NCBI GenBank assembly: GCA_029817715.1
Contig: JARUPY010000090.1
Span: forward strand, 1,736,001-1,800,000
Direction of reading: 5' to 3'
Source: Melastoma dodecandrum
Taxonomy: Eukaryota > Streptophyta > Magnoliopsida > Myrtales > Melastomataceae
Length of the DNA stretch: 64,000 nt
How positions within the stretch are numbered: the first letter of the stretch is position 1; the number at the start of each line of letters is the position of its first letter. The notes under the pieces are model-generated. The model saw only the letters and a program-made list of their open reading frames with translations, did not search any database and had not been told where the DNA came from. Positions 44,105-52,766 of this stretch are shown piece after piece. A program made the translations under genes and the position numbers.

Positions 44105-47100
44105 GTGGGTGCCCCACCGAGCGCGGTCGACGTGAGGAACGTCAAGACGGCCTGCCCCTACTGTGGGGTCGGCTGCGGGATGGTGCTGCAGGTCGAGGGC
44201 GGCAAGGTCACCAAGCTCTCGGGCGACAAGGACCATCCGACCAACTTCGGCCGGCTCTGCACCAAGGGCTCGACGGCGGCGAAGATCATCGCCGGTACCG
44301 GGCGGATGGAGCGCGCGTCGCTGCGCGCCGATCGCAAGTCGGACCAGCTGCCGGTGCCGATCGACGTCGCGATCGCGCAGACCGCGTCGCGGCTGCGTGC
44401 GATCATCGACGCGCACGGGCCGGATGCGGTGGCGCTCTACGTCTCCGGGCAGATGGCGCTGGAGGCGCAATATCTCGCCAACAAGCTCGCCAAGGGTTTC
44501 ATCGGCACCAACAACATCGAGTCGAACTCGCGCTATTGCATGGCCTCCGCGGCCTCCGGCTACAAGCTGTCGCTTGGCGCCGACGGGCCGCCTGGCTCGT
44601 ACCAGGATTTCGATCACGCCGACCTCTTCTTCATTGCCGGATCGAACATGGCCGACTGCCATCCGATCCTGTTCCTGCGCATGAAGGACCGGATGAAGAG
44701 GGCGGGTGCCAAGCTGATCGTCGTCGATCCGCGCCGCACCGCGACGGCCGAGGCGGCCGATCTCTTTCTGCAGATCAGGCCCGGCACGGACATCGCGCTC
44801 TTCAACGGCATCCTGCACCTGCTCGTCGCGGCAGGCCGCATCGACCGCGCCTTCATGGAGGAGTTCACGGAGGGCTGGGAGCAGATGCCGGTCTTCCTCG
44901 CCGCCTACACGCCGGAGGCGGTGGCCGAGACCTGCGGCATCGCCGAGGCCGACCTGCGCAAGGCGGCCGCCTGGATCGGCGAAGCCAGCAACTGGATGAG
45001 CTGCTGGACGATGGGGCTGAGCCAGTCGATCAGCGGCACCTGGAACACCAACGCGCTCTGCAACCTGCATCTGGCGACCGGCACGATCTGCCGCCCCGGC
45101 AGCGGGCCGTTCTCGCTGACCGGCCAGCCCAACGCGATGGGCGGGCGCGAGATGGGCTATCTCGGCTACGGCCTGCCGGGCCAGCGTTCCGTCGCCGACG
45201 CTGACGAGCGCCGCTTCACCGAGGAGGCCTGGGGCATCTCGCCGGGCACGATCCGAGCGGAGCCTGGCCGCGATGCGGCGGCGATGTACAAGGCGATGCA
45301 GGCCGGCGACATCAAGGCGGTGTGGGTGATCTGCACCAATCCCGTCGCGACGACGCCGAACCGCGCGAACGCCATCGAGGGCCTGAAGGCGGCCGAGCTC
45401 GTCATCGCGCAGGACGCCTACCAGGACAACGAGACCAACATCTACGCCGACATCCTGCTGCCCGGCGCGCTATGGGCCGAGGCGACCGGCGTGATGGTCA
45501 ATTCCGAGCGCAACCTCACCTTGATGGAGAAGGCCGTCGAGCCGCCCGGCGAGGCGATGCCGGACTGGCAGATCATCGCCAAGGTCGCCTGCGCGATGGG
45601 CTACGAAGATGCCTTCTCCTACGCGTCGGCGACGGAAATCTTCGACGAGATCAAACGATTCTGGAATCCGAAGACCGGCTACGATCTGCGCGGCGCCTCG
45701 CACGAGCGACTGCGGCGGACGCCGCTGCAATGGCCTTGCCCGCCGGAGACGGCCGGGGATCGCAACCCGACGCGCTATCTCAACGACGGCGTCAGCCAGA
45801 AGCTGCGCGAGGCGGATGGCGGGCGGCCGCGGCTGGCGTTCCCGACACCGAGCGGCAAGGCGCAGTTCTTCGCCCGGCCCGTCGTCGCGCAACCGGAATA
45901 TCCCGACGAGACCTACCCCTTCGTCCTCAACACCGGGCGCCTGCCGCACCAATGGCACACGCTGACGAAGACCGGGAAAGTGCCGACGCTGAACAAGCTC
46001 AATCCGGGCCCGTTCGTCGAGATGCATCCCGATGACGCCAGGGACGCCGGCATCAAGGAGAGGGACGAGGTCGAGGTGCGCTCGCGGCGCGGCAAGGCGG
46101 TGCTGCCGGCGAGTCTCTCGACTCGCGTGCAGCGCGGCGCGTGTTTCGTGCCGTTCCACTGGAACGACAGCTACGGCGACAATCTCGCGATCAACGCGGT
46201 GACGACGGATGCCTGCGACCCGATCTCGAAGCAGGCCGCGTTCAAATATTGCGCCGTTTCGCTCGAGCGCGTCGGGCCGGCGTCGAGCGCGGCTCACGTC
46301 GCCGCGCTGGGCAGCGAGGCGCAAGCATCGCAGGTTGTCGTGGCTCAAACTGTCGAGGGCGGCGGCGTCAAGACCGCGACGCGGCCGAAGGTCGAGGCCA
46401 TGGCGAGCATCTTCGCCTCGGCGATCAATCTGCGGCCGATCGAGCCGCCGACCTTCACAGAGGCGGAGACGGTCTATCTGTCCGGCTTCATGTCGGGCCT
46501 GCGGGCGACCGAGGCGTTGGGCTTCACGCCGGTGCTGCCGCCGGACGCGCCCGTCGCCCCCGATACGCGGCTGTGGCTCGACGGCGTGCTGGCCGGCATG
46601 TACAGCCGCACAGGCGCCCCCGGTAGCAACGATGCGGCCGCGCCGCGGCCCGAGCCGGCCGCGAAGCCGATCACGGTGCTCTACGCCTCGCAGACCGGCA
46701 ACGCCGAGACCCTCGCCGAAGGGATCGCGGCCTCGCTGAATGGCGCGGGGCGGCCGGCGCAGGCGCTCGCCATGGACGAGTACGACACGGGCCGGCTCGG
46801 CGGCGAGGCGCAGCTCGTCTTCGTCTCCTCGACCTATGGCGACGGCGACCCGCCCGACAACGGCAAGGCGTTCTGGGATTTTTTGCGCTCGGATGCGGCG
46901 CCGCGGCTCGAGCATCTGAGCTACGCGATCTGCGCGCTTGGCGATCCGTCCTACGATCAGTTCTGCAACCACGGCAAGAATCTCGATGCGCGGCTCACTG
47001 CGCTCGGCGCCAAGCGCCTGCAGGATCGGATCGATTGCGATCCTGACTACGAAGCGCAATCGGAATCGTGGGTGGCTGCGCTGCCGCCGCTGTTCGCCAA

Positions 47101-48286
47101 GGCCGGCGGCGCAAGCAAGCCGAACGCCGCGGCGCCGCCGGCGGCCCAGGCCAAAGCCGACAAGGCGGCCGCGCCGGCGGGTTGGAGCAAGACCAATCCG
47201 TTCCGTGCCAAGCTCGTCGGCAACGTCAGGCTCAACGGCGAGCGCGCCGGCAAGGACACGCGGTCGTTCCGCTTCTCGCTCGAGGGTTCCGGCCTCACGT
47301 ATCAGTCCGGCGATGCGCTCGGCGTGTGGCCGAGCAATTGCGAGGCGATGGTCGCCGAGACGATCGAGCTTCTCGGTCTCGACGCAACGGACACCGTCAC
47401 GATCAAGGGCAAGGGCGAGATGCCGCTCGCCCAGGCCCTGACGCATGAGGTCGAGCTGACCAAGCCGTCCCGCGACATGCTGCGGTGGATCGCCGAACGC
47501 AGCGGCAGCGAGGATCTGGCGGCGCTGCTGCGCGACGACCGCAAGCGCGAGCTGAAGGACTATCTCTGGGGGCGCCAGCTGGTCGACGTGCTGAACGCGT
47601 TTCCGGTTCGTTTGGAGGCGGAGGAGTTCGTCGCGCGTCTGCCGCGCCTGCAGCCGCGGCTCTACTCGATCTCCTCGAGCCCGAAGGCGCATGCGGGCGA
47701 GGTGCACCTCACCGTCTCCGCCGTGCGCTACGGCACGCGCAAGGGCGCTTGCTCGACGTTCCTCGCCGATCGCGCCGGCGAGGGCGATGTGCCGATCTTC
47801 GTCCAGCCGTCGTCGCACTTCCGTCTGCCGGCGGATCCCGACGCGAGCATCATCATGATCGGCCCGGGCACCGGCGTCGCGCCGTTCCGCGGCTTCCTGC
47901 ACGAGCGCCGAGTCACCGGTGCCAAGGGCCGTAACTGGCTGTTCTTCGGCGAGCAGCACGCGGCCAGCGATTTCTACTATCGCGACGAGCTTCTCGCGAT
48001 GCGCGACGACGGCCACCTCACCGAGCTGAGCCTCGCCTTCTCGCGCGATCAGGCCGAGAAGATCTATGTCCAAAACCGAATGATCGAGCGCGGTGCCGAC
48101 CTCTGGGCGTGGCTCGAGGCGGGCGCCTACCTCTACGTCTGCGGCGATGCCGAGCGCATGGCCAAGGACGTCGAGCGCGCGCTCGTCACGGTCGCTCGCG
48201 ACCATGGCCGCCTCGACGAGGAGCGCGCCGCCACCTACGTCAAGGCGCTCGCGGCGGAGAAGCGCTACCTGCGCGACGTCTACTGA
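44105..48286 (+). CDS. nasA: Assimilatory nitrate reductase fused to a CysJ-like diflavin reductase
   Basis: A 1393-residue fusion that can take electrons from NADPH to nitrate in one chain. Residues about 15-720 are a molybdopterin nitrate reductase: [4Fe-4S] motif CPYCGVGC...GRLC, TNNIESNSRYCM, AGSNMADCHPI and the C-terminal NTGRLPHQWHTLTKTGK. Residue 784 starts FTEAETVYLSGFMSGL. A flavodoxin domain begins near 856 (TVLYASQTGNAET, STYGDGDPPDN). The FAD domain begins near 1025, and the NADP domain has MIGPGTGVAPFRGF and ends KRYLRDVY. GTG start with GAGG six bases upstream. Confidence 0.93.
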   Translation: MGAPPSAVDVRNVKTACPYCGVGCGMVLQVEGGKVTKLSGDKDHPTNFGRLCTKGSTAAKIIAGTGRMERASLRADRKSDQLPVPIDVAIAQTASRLRAIIDAHGPDAVALYVSGQMALEAQYLANKLAKGFIGTNNIESNSRYCMASAASGYKLSLGADGPPGSYQDFDHADLFFIAGSNMADCHPILFLRMKDRMKRAGAKLIVVDPRRTATAEAADLFLQIRPGTDIALFNGILHLLVAAGRIDRAFMEEFTEGWEQMPVFLAAYTPEAVAETCGIAEADLRKAAAWIGEASNWMSCWTMGLSQSISGTWNTNALCNLHLATGTICRPGSGPFSLTGQPNAMGGREMGYLGYGLPGQRSVADADERRFTEEAWGISPGTIRAEPGRDAAAMYKAMQAGDIKAVWVICTNPVATTPNRANAIEGLKAAELVIAQDAYQDNETNIYADILLPGALWAEATGVMVNSERNLTLMEKAVEPPGEAMPDWQIIAKVACAMGYEDAFSYASATEIFDEIKRFWNPKTGYDLRGASHERLRRTPLQWPCPPETAGDRNPTRYLNDGVSQKLREADGGRPRLAFPTPSGKAQFFARPVVAQPEYPDETYPFVLNTGRLPHQWHTLTKTGKVPTLNKLNPGPFVEMHPDDARDAGIKERDEVEVRSRRGKAVLPASLSTRVQRGACFVPFHWNDSYGDNLAINAVTTDACDPISKQAAFKYCAVSLERVGPASSAAHVAALGSEAQASQVVVAQTVEGGGVKTATRPKVEAMASIFASAINLRPIEPPTFTEAETVYLSGFMSGLRATEALGFTPVLPPDAPVAPDTRLWLDGVLAGMYSRTGAPGSNDAAAPRPEPAAKPITVLYASQTGNAETLAEGIAASLNGAGRPAQALAMDEYDTGRLGGEAQLVFVSSTYGDGDPPDNGKAFWDFLRSDAAPRLEHLSYAICALGDPSYDQFCNHGKNLDARLTALGAKRLQDRIDCDPDYEAQSESWVAALPPLFAKAGGASKPNAAAPPAAQAKADKAAAPAGWSKTNPFRAKLVGNVRLNGERAGKDTRSFRFSLEGSGLTYQSGDALGVWPSNCEAMVAETIELLGLDATDTVTIKGKGEMPLAQALTHEVELTKPSRDMLRWIAERSGSEDLAALLRDDRKRELKDYLWGRQLVDVLNAFPVRLEAEEFVARLPRLQPRLYSISSSPKAHAGEVHLTVSAVRYGTRKGACSTFLADRAGEGDVPIFVQPSSHFRLPADPDASIIMIGPGTGVAPFRGFLHERRVTGAKGRNWLFFGEQHAASDFYYRDELLAMRDDGHLTELSLAFSRDQAEKIYVQNRMIERGADLWAWLEAGAYLYVCGDAERMAKDVERALVTVARDHGRLDEERAATYVKALAAEKRYLRDVY

Positions 48287-48291
48287 CGCGG

Positions 48292-49062
48292 CTACTTCTG
48301 GAAGAACAGGAGCAGCGCGGCGATCCCGTTATAGAGGCCGTGCACGACGATCGACGCTTTGATGGTGCCGGTGCGCTCGCGGATGTAGGCGAGGCCGAGC
48401 CCGACGGGGAAGACGGCGAGCGCGTAGAGATGCGTCTTCTCCCAGTGCGCCAGGGCGAACAGGACCGACACGACGAGCATCGCCGCCACCACGCCGAACG
48501 AGGCGCGCAGGCTCGTGTAGATCCAGCCGCGGAAGAGGATCTCCTCGCCGATCGGCGCCAGCACCGAAGCGAGCAGCAGGAACAGCAGGCCCCAGGTCTT
48601 GCCCTCGGGCAGACGGATCGTGGCGTCGAAGCTCGGGAAGAAATGCGCGAGCGCGACGGTCGCACCGAGGCTGTAGCCGACCATCACGATCGCCAGCCCC
48701 CAGATCCACCAGGCACGCCAGCTCGTCCAGGCGTTCCAGCCGACGAGCGGCCGCCAGCCGCGCGCGCCGCCGCGGACGCGGGCTGCCGCGAGGACGGCGA
48801 GCGCGAGCGCGCCATATCCGATGAGCGAGACCACGATGCCGAATTTTTCGCGCGCGAGCGGGTCGCCGTTCGCCGGATCGAGCACGGCGACGTGATCCAT
48901 CAGGTGGTGGTAGCCGACCACAGCGATCGTCGCGAGCACCGCCGCCGCAATAGCGAGGAGGCTCAGCAGCACCGTGGCGAGGAGGATCAGCACGATCGAG
49001 ACGACGAGGCCGAGCAAGCCATAGGGCTTGGGGGCGATGGCGTCGGCTTGGAGGTCAGACAC
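48292..49062 (-). CDS. CPBP-family intramembrane metalloprotease (Abi/CAAX-like)
   Basis: A 256-residue membrane protein with about eight helices. The family's catalytic motifs are intact: EEILFRG (Glu173, Glu174, Arg178), FALAHW (His206) and HGLYN (His241, Asn245). These proteins cleave or process membrane-linked substrates; many have no known target. It is convergent with the nitrate reductase fusion (five bases between stops), so it is not part of that operon. Confidence 0.88.
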   Translation of the reverse strand: MSDLQADAIAPKPYGLLGLVVSIVLILLATVLLSLLAIAAAVLATIAVVGYHHLMDHVAVLDPANGDPLAREKFGIVVSLIGYGALALAVLAAARVRGGARGWRPLVGWNAWTSWRAWWIWGLAIVMVGYSLGATVALAHFFPSFDATIRLPEGKTWGLLFLLLASVLAPIGEEILFRGWIYTSLRASFGVVAAMLVVSVLFALAHWEKTHLYALAVFPVGLGLAYIRERTGTIKASIVVHGLYNGIAALLLFFQK

Positions 49063-49126
49063 GTCTCGGTCTCCGCGGTCCTGTCGCAGCAGCTCTACCG
49101 TGCCGGGCTTGCGAACGCATGAATGC

Positions 49127-50452
49127 TTATGCGCTGCGCTGGGTCTTGGGCAGGGTGATGGTGACGCGCAGGCCGCCCTCCGGCCGGTTGGCGAGCGCGA
49201 TCGTGCCGCCGTCGCGGGTGACGGCGGCCCGCGCGATGGCGAGGCCGAGGCCCATGCCGCCCTTGGCGCGATTGCGCGAGCTGTCTCCGCGGTAGAAGGG
49301 CTCGAAGACCGACGTGCGCTCGGCCTCGGGGATGCCGGGTCCGTCGTCCTCCACCGTCACGAGCACCTCGCGTCCGGCATCGGCGAGCGCGACACCGGCC
49401 CGGTCGCCGTAGGCGATGGCATTGTTGACGATGTTGGAGAAGGCTCGTTTGAGGGCCAACGGCCGAGCCGAAAGGGCGAGCTGGTCGGGGCCAAAGTAGG
49501 TCGCGGCCTTGCCGGCGTCGGCGGCATCGTCGACGAGCGTCTGCAGGGTCGCGGCGATGTTGAAGCGCCGGGGCTTCTCGGGGTCGGTGTCGCCGCGCAG
49601 ATGCGCGTTGAGGTCGTCGAGCATCGCCTCCATCTCGGCAAGATCGCGGTCGAACGCCGCCGCCTCGTCGCCGCCCATGACATCGGCGCGCAGCCGCATG
49701 CGGGAGATCGGCGTGCGGAGGTCGTGCGAGACAGCGGCCAGCGCCGCGATACGATCCTTGAGCAAGCCGTTGATGCGGTCCTGCATCGCGTTGAAGGCGC
49801 GCGCGACGCGGCGGATCTCGCGCGGGCCGCGCGCATCGTCGAGGTGCACGGCCGGCCCGCGCCCGATCGCGTCCGTCGCCTCGACGAGCATGCGCAGCGG
49901 CGCCGCCAGCGTGCGGACGACGAGCAGCGCCGCCAGCAGCACGCAGCTGGACAGGAGGACCACCGAGGCGATCTGCCCGAAGAGGCTCGGCAGCCCGCTC
50001 TCCGGCGCATGCGCGCGGAAGGTGACGAGCGATCCGTCCGCGAGCGCCAGCTGCCCGTCGACGACGTCGCTCGTCCCGCCGGCGCTCCCGAGCGCGAGAT
50101 CGCGTTTCGCCAGGCTCGGCTCGTCGGCAATCAGCTTCGCCTTCAGGATGCGCACGTGATCGTCCGTCGCGGCTGGCGCCGGGCCTGCCTTGGCTTCGTG
50201 CCAGTCGAAGGAGAGCTCAGGCTCCGTCAGGCCCTTCGCCACCGCGTGGCGCTGGTCGCGATCGGTAACGTCGAGCACGCGCGCCGCCGAGTCGAGCTGG
50301 ACGGCGATCCGGTGCGCCGACGCGTCGTCGGTCGAGACGCGCTCGGCCCGTTCGAAGACGAAGGTCGAGGCGACGAGCTCGAGCGCGATCGCCATGACGA
50401 GGACGAGTCCGACGCGGCCGATCAATCCCGTCGGCCACAGCGAGGTCTGCAT
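49127..50452 (-). CDS. EnvZ-like sensor histidine kinase
   Basis: A 441-residue membrane kinase: TM1 at 12-32, a periplasmic sensor of about 120 residues, TM2 near 160-180, HAMP, HisKA with SHDLRTPISRMRLR, and HATPase_c with NIVNNAIAYG, DDGPGIPEAE and GGMGLGLAIARA. The start is two bases after the regulator's stop, so it is coupled to the OmpR-type gene upstream. Sensed signal unknown. Confidence 0.9.
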   Translation of the reverse strand: MQTSLWPTGLIGRVGLVLVMAIALELVASTFVFERAERVSTDDASAHRIAVQLDSAARVLDVTDRDQRHAVAKGLTEPELSFDWHEAKAGPAPAATDDHVRILKAKLIADEPSLAKRDLALGSAGGTSDVVDGQLALADGSLVTFRAHAPESGLPSLFGQIASVVLLSSCVLLAALLVVRTLAAPLRMLVEATDAIGRGPAVHLDDARGPREIRRVARAFNAMQDRINGLLKDRIAALAAVSHDLRTPISRMRLRADVMGGDEAAAFDRDLAEMEAMLDDLNAHLRGDTDPEKPRRFNIAATLQTLVDDAADAGKAATYFGPDQLALSARPLALKRAFSNIVNNAIAYGDRAGVALADAGREVLVTVEDDGPGIPEAERTSVFEPFYRGDSSRNRAKGGMGLGLAIARAAVTRDGGTIALANRPEGGLRVTITLPKTQRSA

Positions 50453-50454
50453 CC

Positions 50455-51207
50455 CTAGAGTGTCGCGACGTCGGCAGTGAACAGATAGCCGACCCCGCGC
50501 ACGGTGCGGATGAGATCGTCCTGCCCGAGCTTGCGGCGCAGCCGGCTGACCAGCACGTCGATCGAGCGATCCGAGGAATCGGCGAGCCGTGTGCGCGACA
50601 GCTCGAGCAGCCGTTCGCGGCCGATCACGCGTTGTGGGTTTTCGAGGAAGCTGACGAGCAAATCGTGCTCGGCGCCCGACAGCTCGACGGCCGTCCCGTC
50701 GGGATCGACCAGCTCGCGGCGGCGGCGGTCGAGGCGCCAGCCTGCAAAGCTCATCACGTCCTGCGGCACGCGGCCGGCCGTCTCCGCGCCGGTGCCGGCC
50801 GCGGCGCGGCGGAGCAGGGCGCGGATGCGCGCCAGCAGCTCCTTGGCGCCGAACGGCTTCGGCACGTAGTCGTCGGCGCCGACCTCGAGCCCGACGACGC
50901 GGTCGATCTCGTCGCCGCGCGCCGAGACCATGATGATCGGCACCTGGCTCGTCCTGCGGATGTCGCGGCAGAGGTCGAGCCCGCTGCGGCCGGGCAGCAT
51001 CACGTCGAGGAGAAGCAGGTCGAAGGTCGCCGCGTTCAGCGCCGCCGCCGCTTCGCGGGCGTCGCGGGCGCTCGTCGCCTCGTAGCCGTTCTCCTTCAGC
51101 ACGCGCAGGATCAGCGTGCGGATATGAGGATCGTCCTCGACGACGAGAATGCGGGCGACTTCGGGCTGGCTCACGCGGCGATTGATACAGGGCGCTGCGC
51201 TGATCAC
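50455..51207 (-). CDS. OmpR-family response regulator
   Basis: A 250-residue regulator with receiver (ILVVEDDPHIRTL, LLLLDVMLPGRSGLD, PKPFGAKEL) and winged helix (ELSGAEHDLLVSFLENPQRVI, RSIDVLVSRLRRKLG). The GTG at 51207 gives an 11-residue extension; another GTG at 51174 would start VSQPEVARILVVEDD and is equally plausible. It lies 39 bases after the DUF1134 gene and two before the kinase gene. Confidence 0.9.
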   Translation of the reverse strand: MISAAPCINRRVSQPEVARILVVEDDPHIRTLILRVLKENGYEATSARDAREAAAALNAATFDLLLLDVMLPGRSGLDLCRDIRRTSQVPIIMVSARGDEIDRVVGLEVGADDYVPKPFGAKELLARIRALLRRAAAGTGAETAGRVPQDVMSFAGWRLDRRRRELVDPDGTAVELSGAEHDLLVSFLENPQRVIGRERLLELSRTRLADSSDRSIDVLVSRLRRKLGQDDLIRTVRGVGYLFTADVATL

Positions 51208-51246
51208 AAAGCCGCTAAGTCTCGCGTCGGTCCCGGCGCGAAACCC

Positions 51247-51834
51247 TCAGAAAGGGTTCCAGGTCTGGCCGCGGGTGAACTTCAGGTAGCCGATGTTGGC
51301 GCCGAGGCGGACGCCGAGGCCGGTGCGGATCGGCACGACGGTCATCTGGTCGGCGACGAGCGCCGTCATGCCGAGGCCGCCGACGAAATAGGCCGAGCCG
51401 TCGACGCCGCCGAAGCGGCGGAACATCGCGCCGCGGGCCGGCAGGTTGTAGACGAGCATCATCGTGCGGTCGCCGTCGGCGCCCGAGTCGAAGCCGACCG
51501 ACGGGCCTTGCCAGAAGACGCGCATGTCGCCGGCGTTGCGGGTGTAGAGCTTGCCCTCGCCGTAGCGCAGGCCGCCGACGAAGGCGGCCGAGGCCTCTTC
51601 GCCGAGGATGTAGCCGTTGGGCTGCCCCCAGCGCCGCGTCGCCGTCTCGACGATGTCGGCCAGGCCGCGCGACACCGAGCCGAAGAAGCGGTGGCCGCTC
51701 ATCACGATGTCGTTGTTCGTGTAGACGATCGGCCGCTCTTCGCCCGCGTAGGCGAGGGCCGCCGCCGGCATGGCCGTCGTCGCCGCGCAGGCGGCGAGGC
51801 CGCGCAGGAAATCTCTCCGTCCGTCGTGTCGCAT
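51247..51834 (-). CDS. DUF1134 (EipA-like) periplasmic protein
   Basis: A 195-residue exported protein of the DUF1134 family, which includes the Brucella envelope-integrity protein EipA. The start at ATG 51834 gives a Tat-type signal (GRRDFLRGLAACAATTAMPAAALA). The mature part is rich in small strands: GQPNGYILGEEASAAFVGGL, PSVGFDSGADGDRTMML, GLGVRLGANIGYLKF. GGGGAC lies before the start. It may be co-transcribed with the two-component genes downstream, suggesting an envelope-stress link (inference). Confidence 0.85.
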   Translation of the reverse strand: MRHDGRRDFLRGLAACAATTAMPAAALAYAGEERPIVYTNNDIVMSGHRFFGSVSRGLADIVETATRRWGQPNGYILGEEASAAFVGGLRYGEGKLYTRNAGDMRVFWQGPSVGFDSGADGDRTMMLVYNLPARGAMFRRFGGVDGSAYFVGGLGMTALVADQMTVVPIRTGLGVRLGANIGYLKFTRGQTWNPF

Positions 51835-51973
51835 CGTCAGTCCCCACTGCACGCGAAGCTCGCAGGCCGCGCGGATGTGTGGCGCGGCGAGCACCTGTCC
51901 GGATCGTTGCAGGGCAGGGTTAAAGGAGGCTTACCGGACCAAGCGGCAATCGCAAGGCGTGCGCCGCGATGGA

Positions 51974-52669
51974 TCAGCTCGAATGGCCGGCGAGCTGCTC
52001 GTAGAGCGAGCGGGACTCCGCGGGGAGGCCGTCCCAGCTCTCCTCGCGGCCGTCATGGTGGCGGAGCGTGGCTTCGAAGAAGGCGTCGGCTCCGGCCGGA
52101 TCGAGATCGAGACGCGCGCAGGCCGCCTTCAGCGCGGCGATCAGGTCTGGCGCCGGAAGATCGAAGCAGATCATGGGAATGTCGTGGCGGTCCCGGAGAG
52201 CGGCCAGCCGCCGGTTGTACGTCGTCCACAGCGCGAGCGCGCCGCGGAACGTGGCGCCGCGGCGCGCCTCGAGCGAGCGGATCACCGCGCGGGGATGGCG
52301 GACGATGCCGACGAAGGCCGGCGTCGGCAGCACCTCGAGCCAGCCGTCGAGCGTGAACAGCGTGCAGGGGTCCTTGAAACCCCAGCGCGGCGCGGCCGCC
52401 GTCATCTCGGCGATGATCGCGTCGCGGCGGATGCGGTGGTCGCGCGACCAGCGCACGGCGTCGGGCGGGTCGCGCCAGCTGCCGCCGTTGTCGGCGAGCA
52501 GGTCGTCGTGCAGGGCGTTGATGGCGCCGTGCTCGCGATTGCCCTTCTGGTTGTGCTTCTCCGCCGTCGAGACGTCGCCGAGATGCAGCCCCGCCGCCTG
52601 CAGGGTGCCAGCGACGCAGCTCGTGCCGCTGCGGTGCATGCCGAGCACGCAGACTGCCGTCGTCGCCAC
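51974..52669 (-). CDS. Sulfotransferase-family protein
   Basis: A 231-residue protein that begins VCVLGMHRSGTSCVAG, the 5'-phosphosulfate-binding loop of PAPS-dependent sulfotransferases. A second conserved block is GIVRHPRAVIRSLEARR, the 3'-phosphate site. The GTG start at 52669 has a strong GGGAGG site; the frame remains open upstream but overlaps the divergent gene. It would move sulfate from PAPS to a sugar or other acceptor. Divergent from the GT61 gene, 97 bp apart. Confidence 0.82.
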   Translation of the reverse strand: MATTAVCVLGMHRSGTSCVAGTLQAAGLHLGDVSTAEKHNQKGNREHGAINALHDDLLADNGGSWRDPPDAVRWSRDHRIRRDAIIAEMTAAAPRWGFKDPCTLFTLDGWLEVLPTPAFVGIVRHPRAVIRSLEARRGATFRGALALWTTYNRRLAALRDRHDIPMICFDLPAPDLIAALKAACARLDLDPAGADAFFEATLRHHDGREESWDGLPAESRSLYEQLAGHSS

Positions 52670-52766
52670 GCCGAGCCTCCCTCGCGAGAGGCTGCCTGTC
52701 GCGCTCTCGCGAGACTCCCTATCATCGAATTTGCGCCGTCGCTCGGACGTCGTGCAGGGGAGATCG

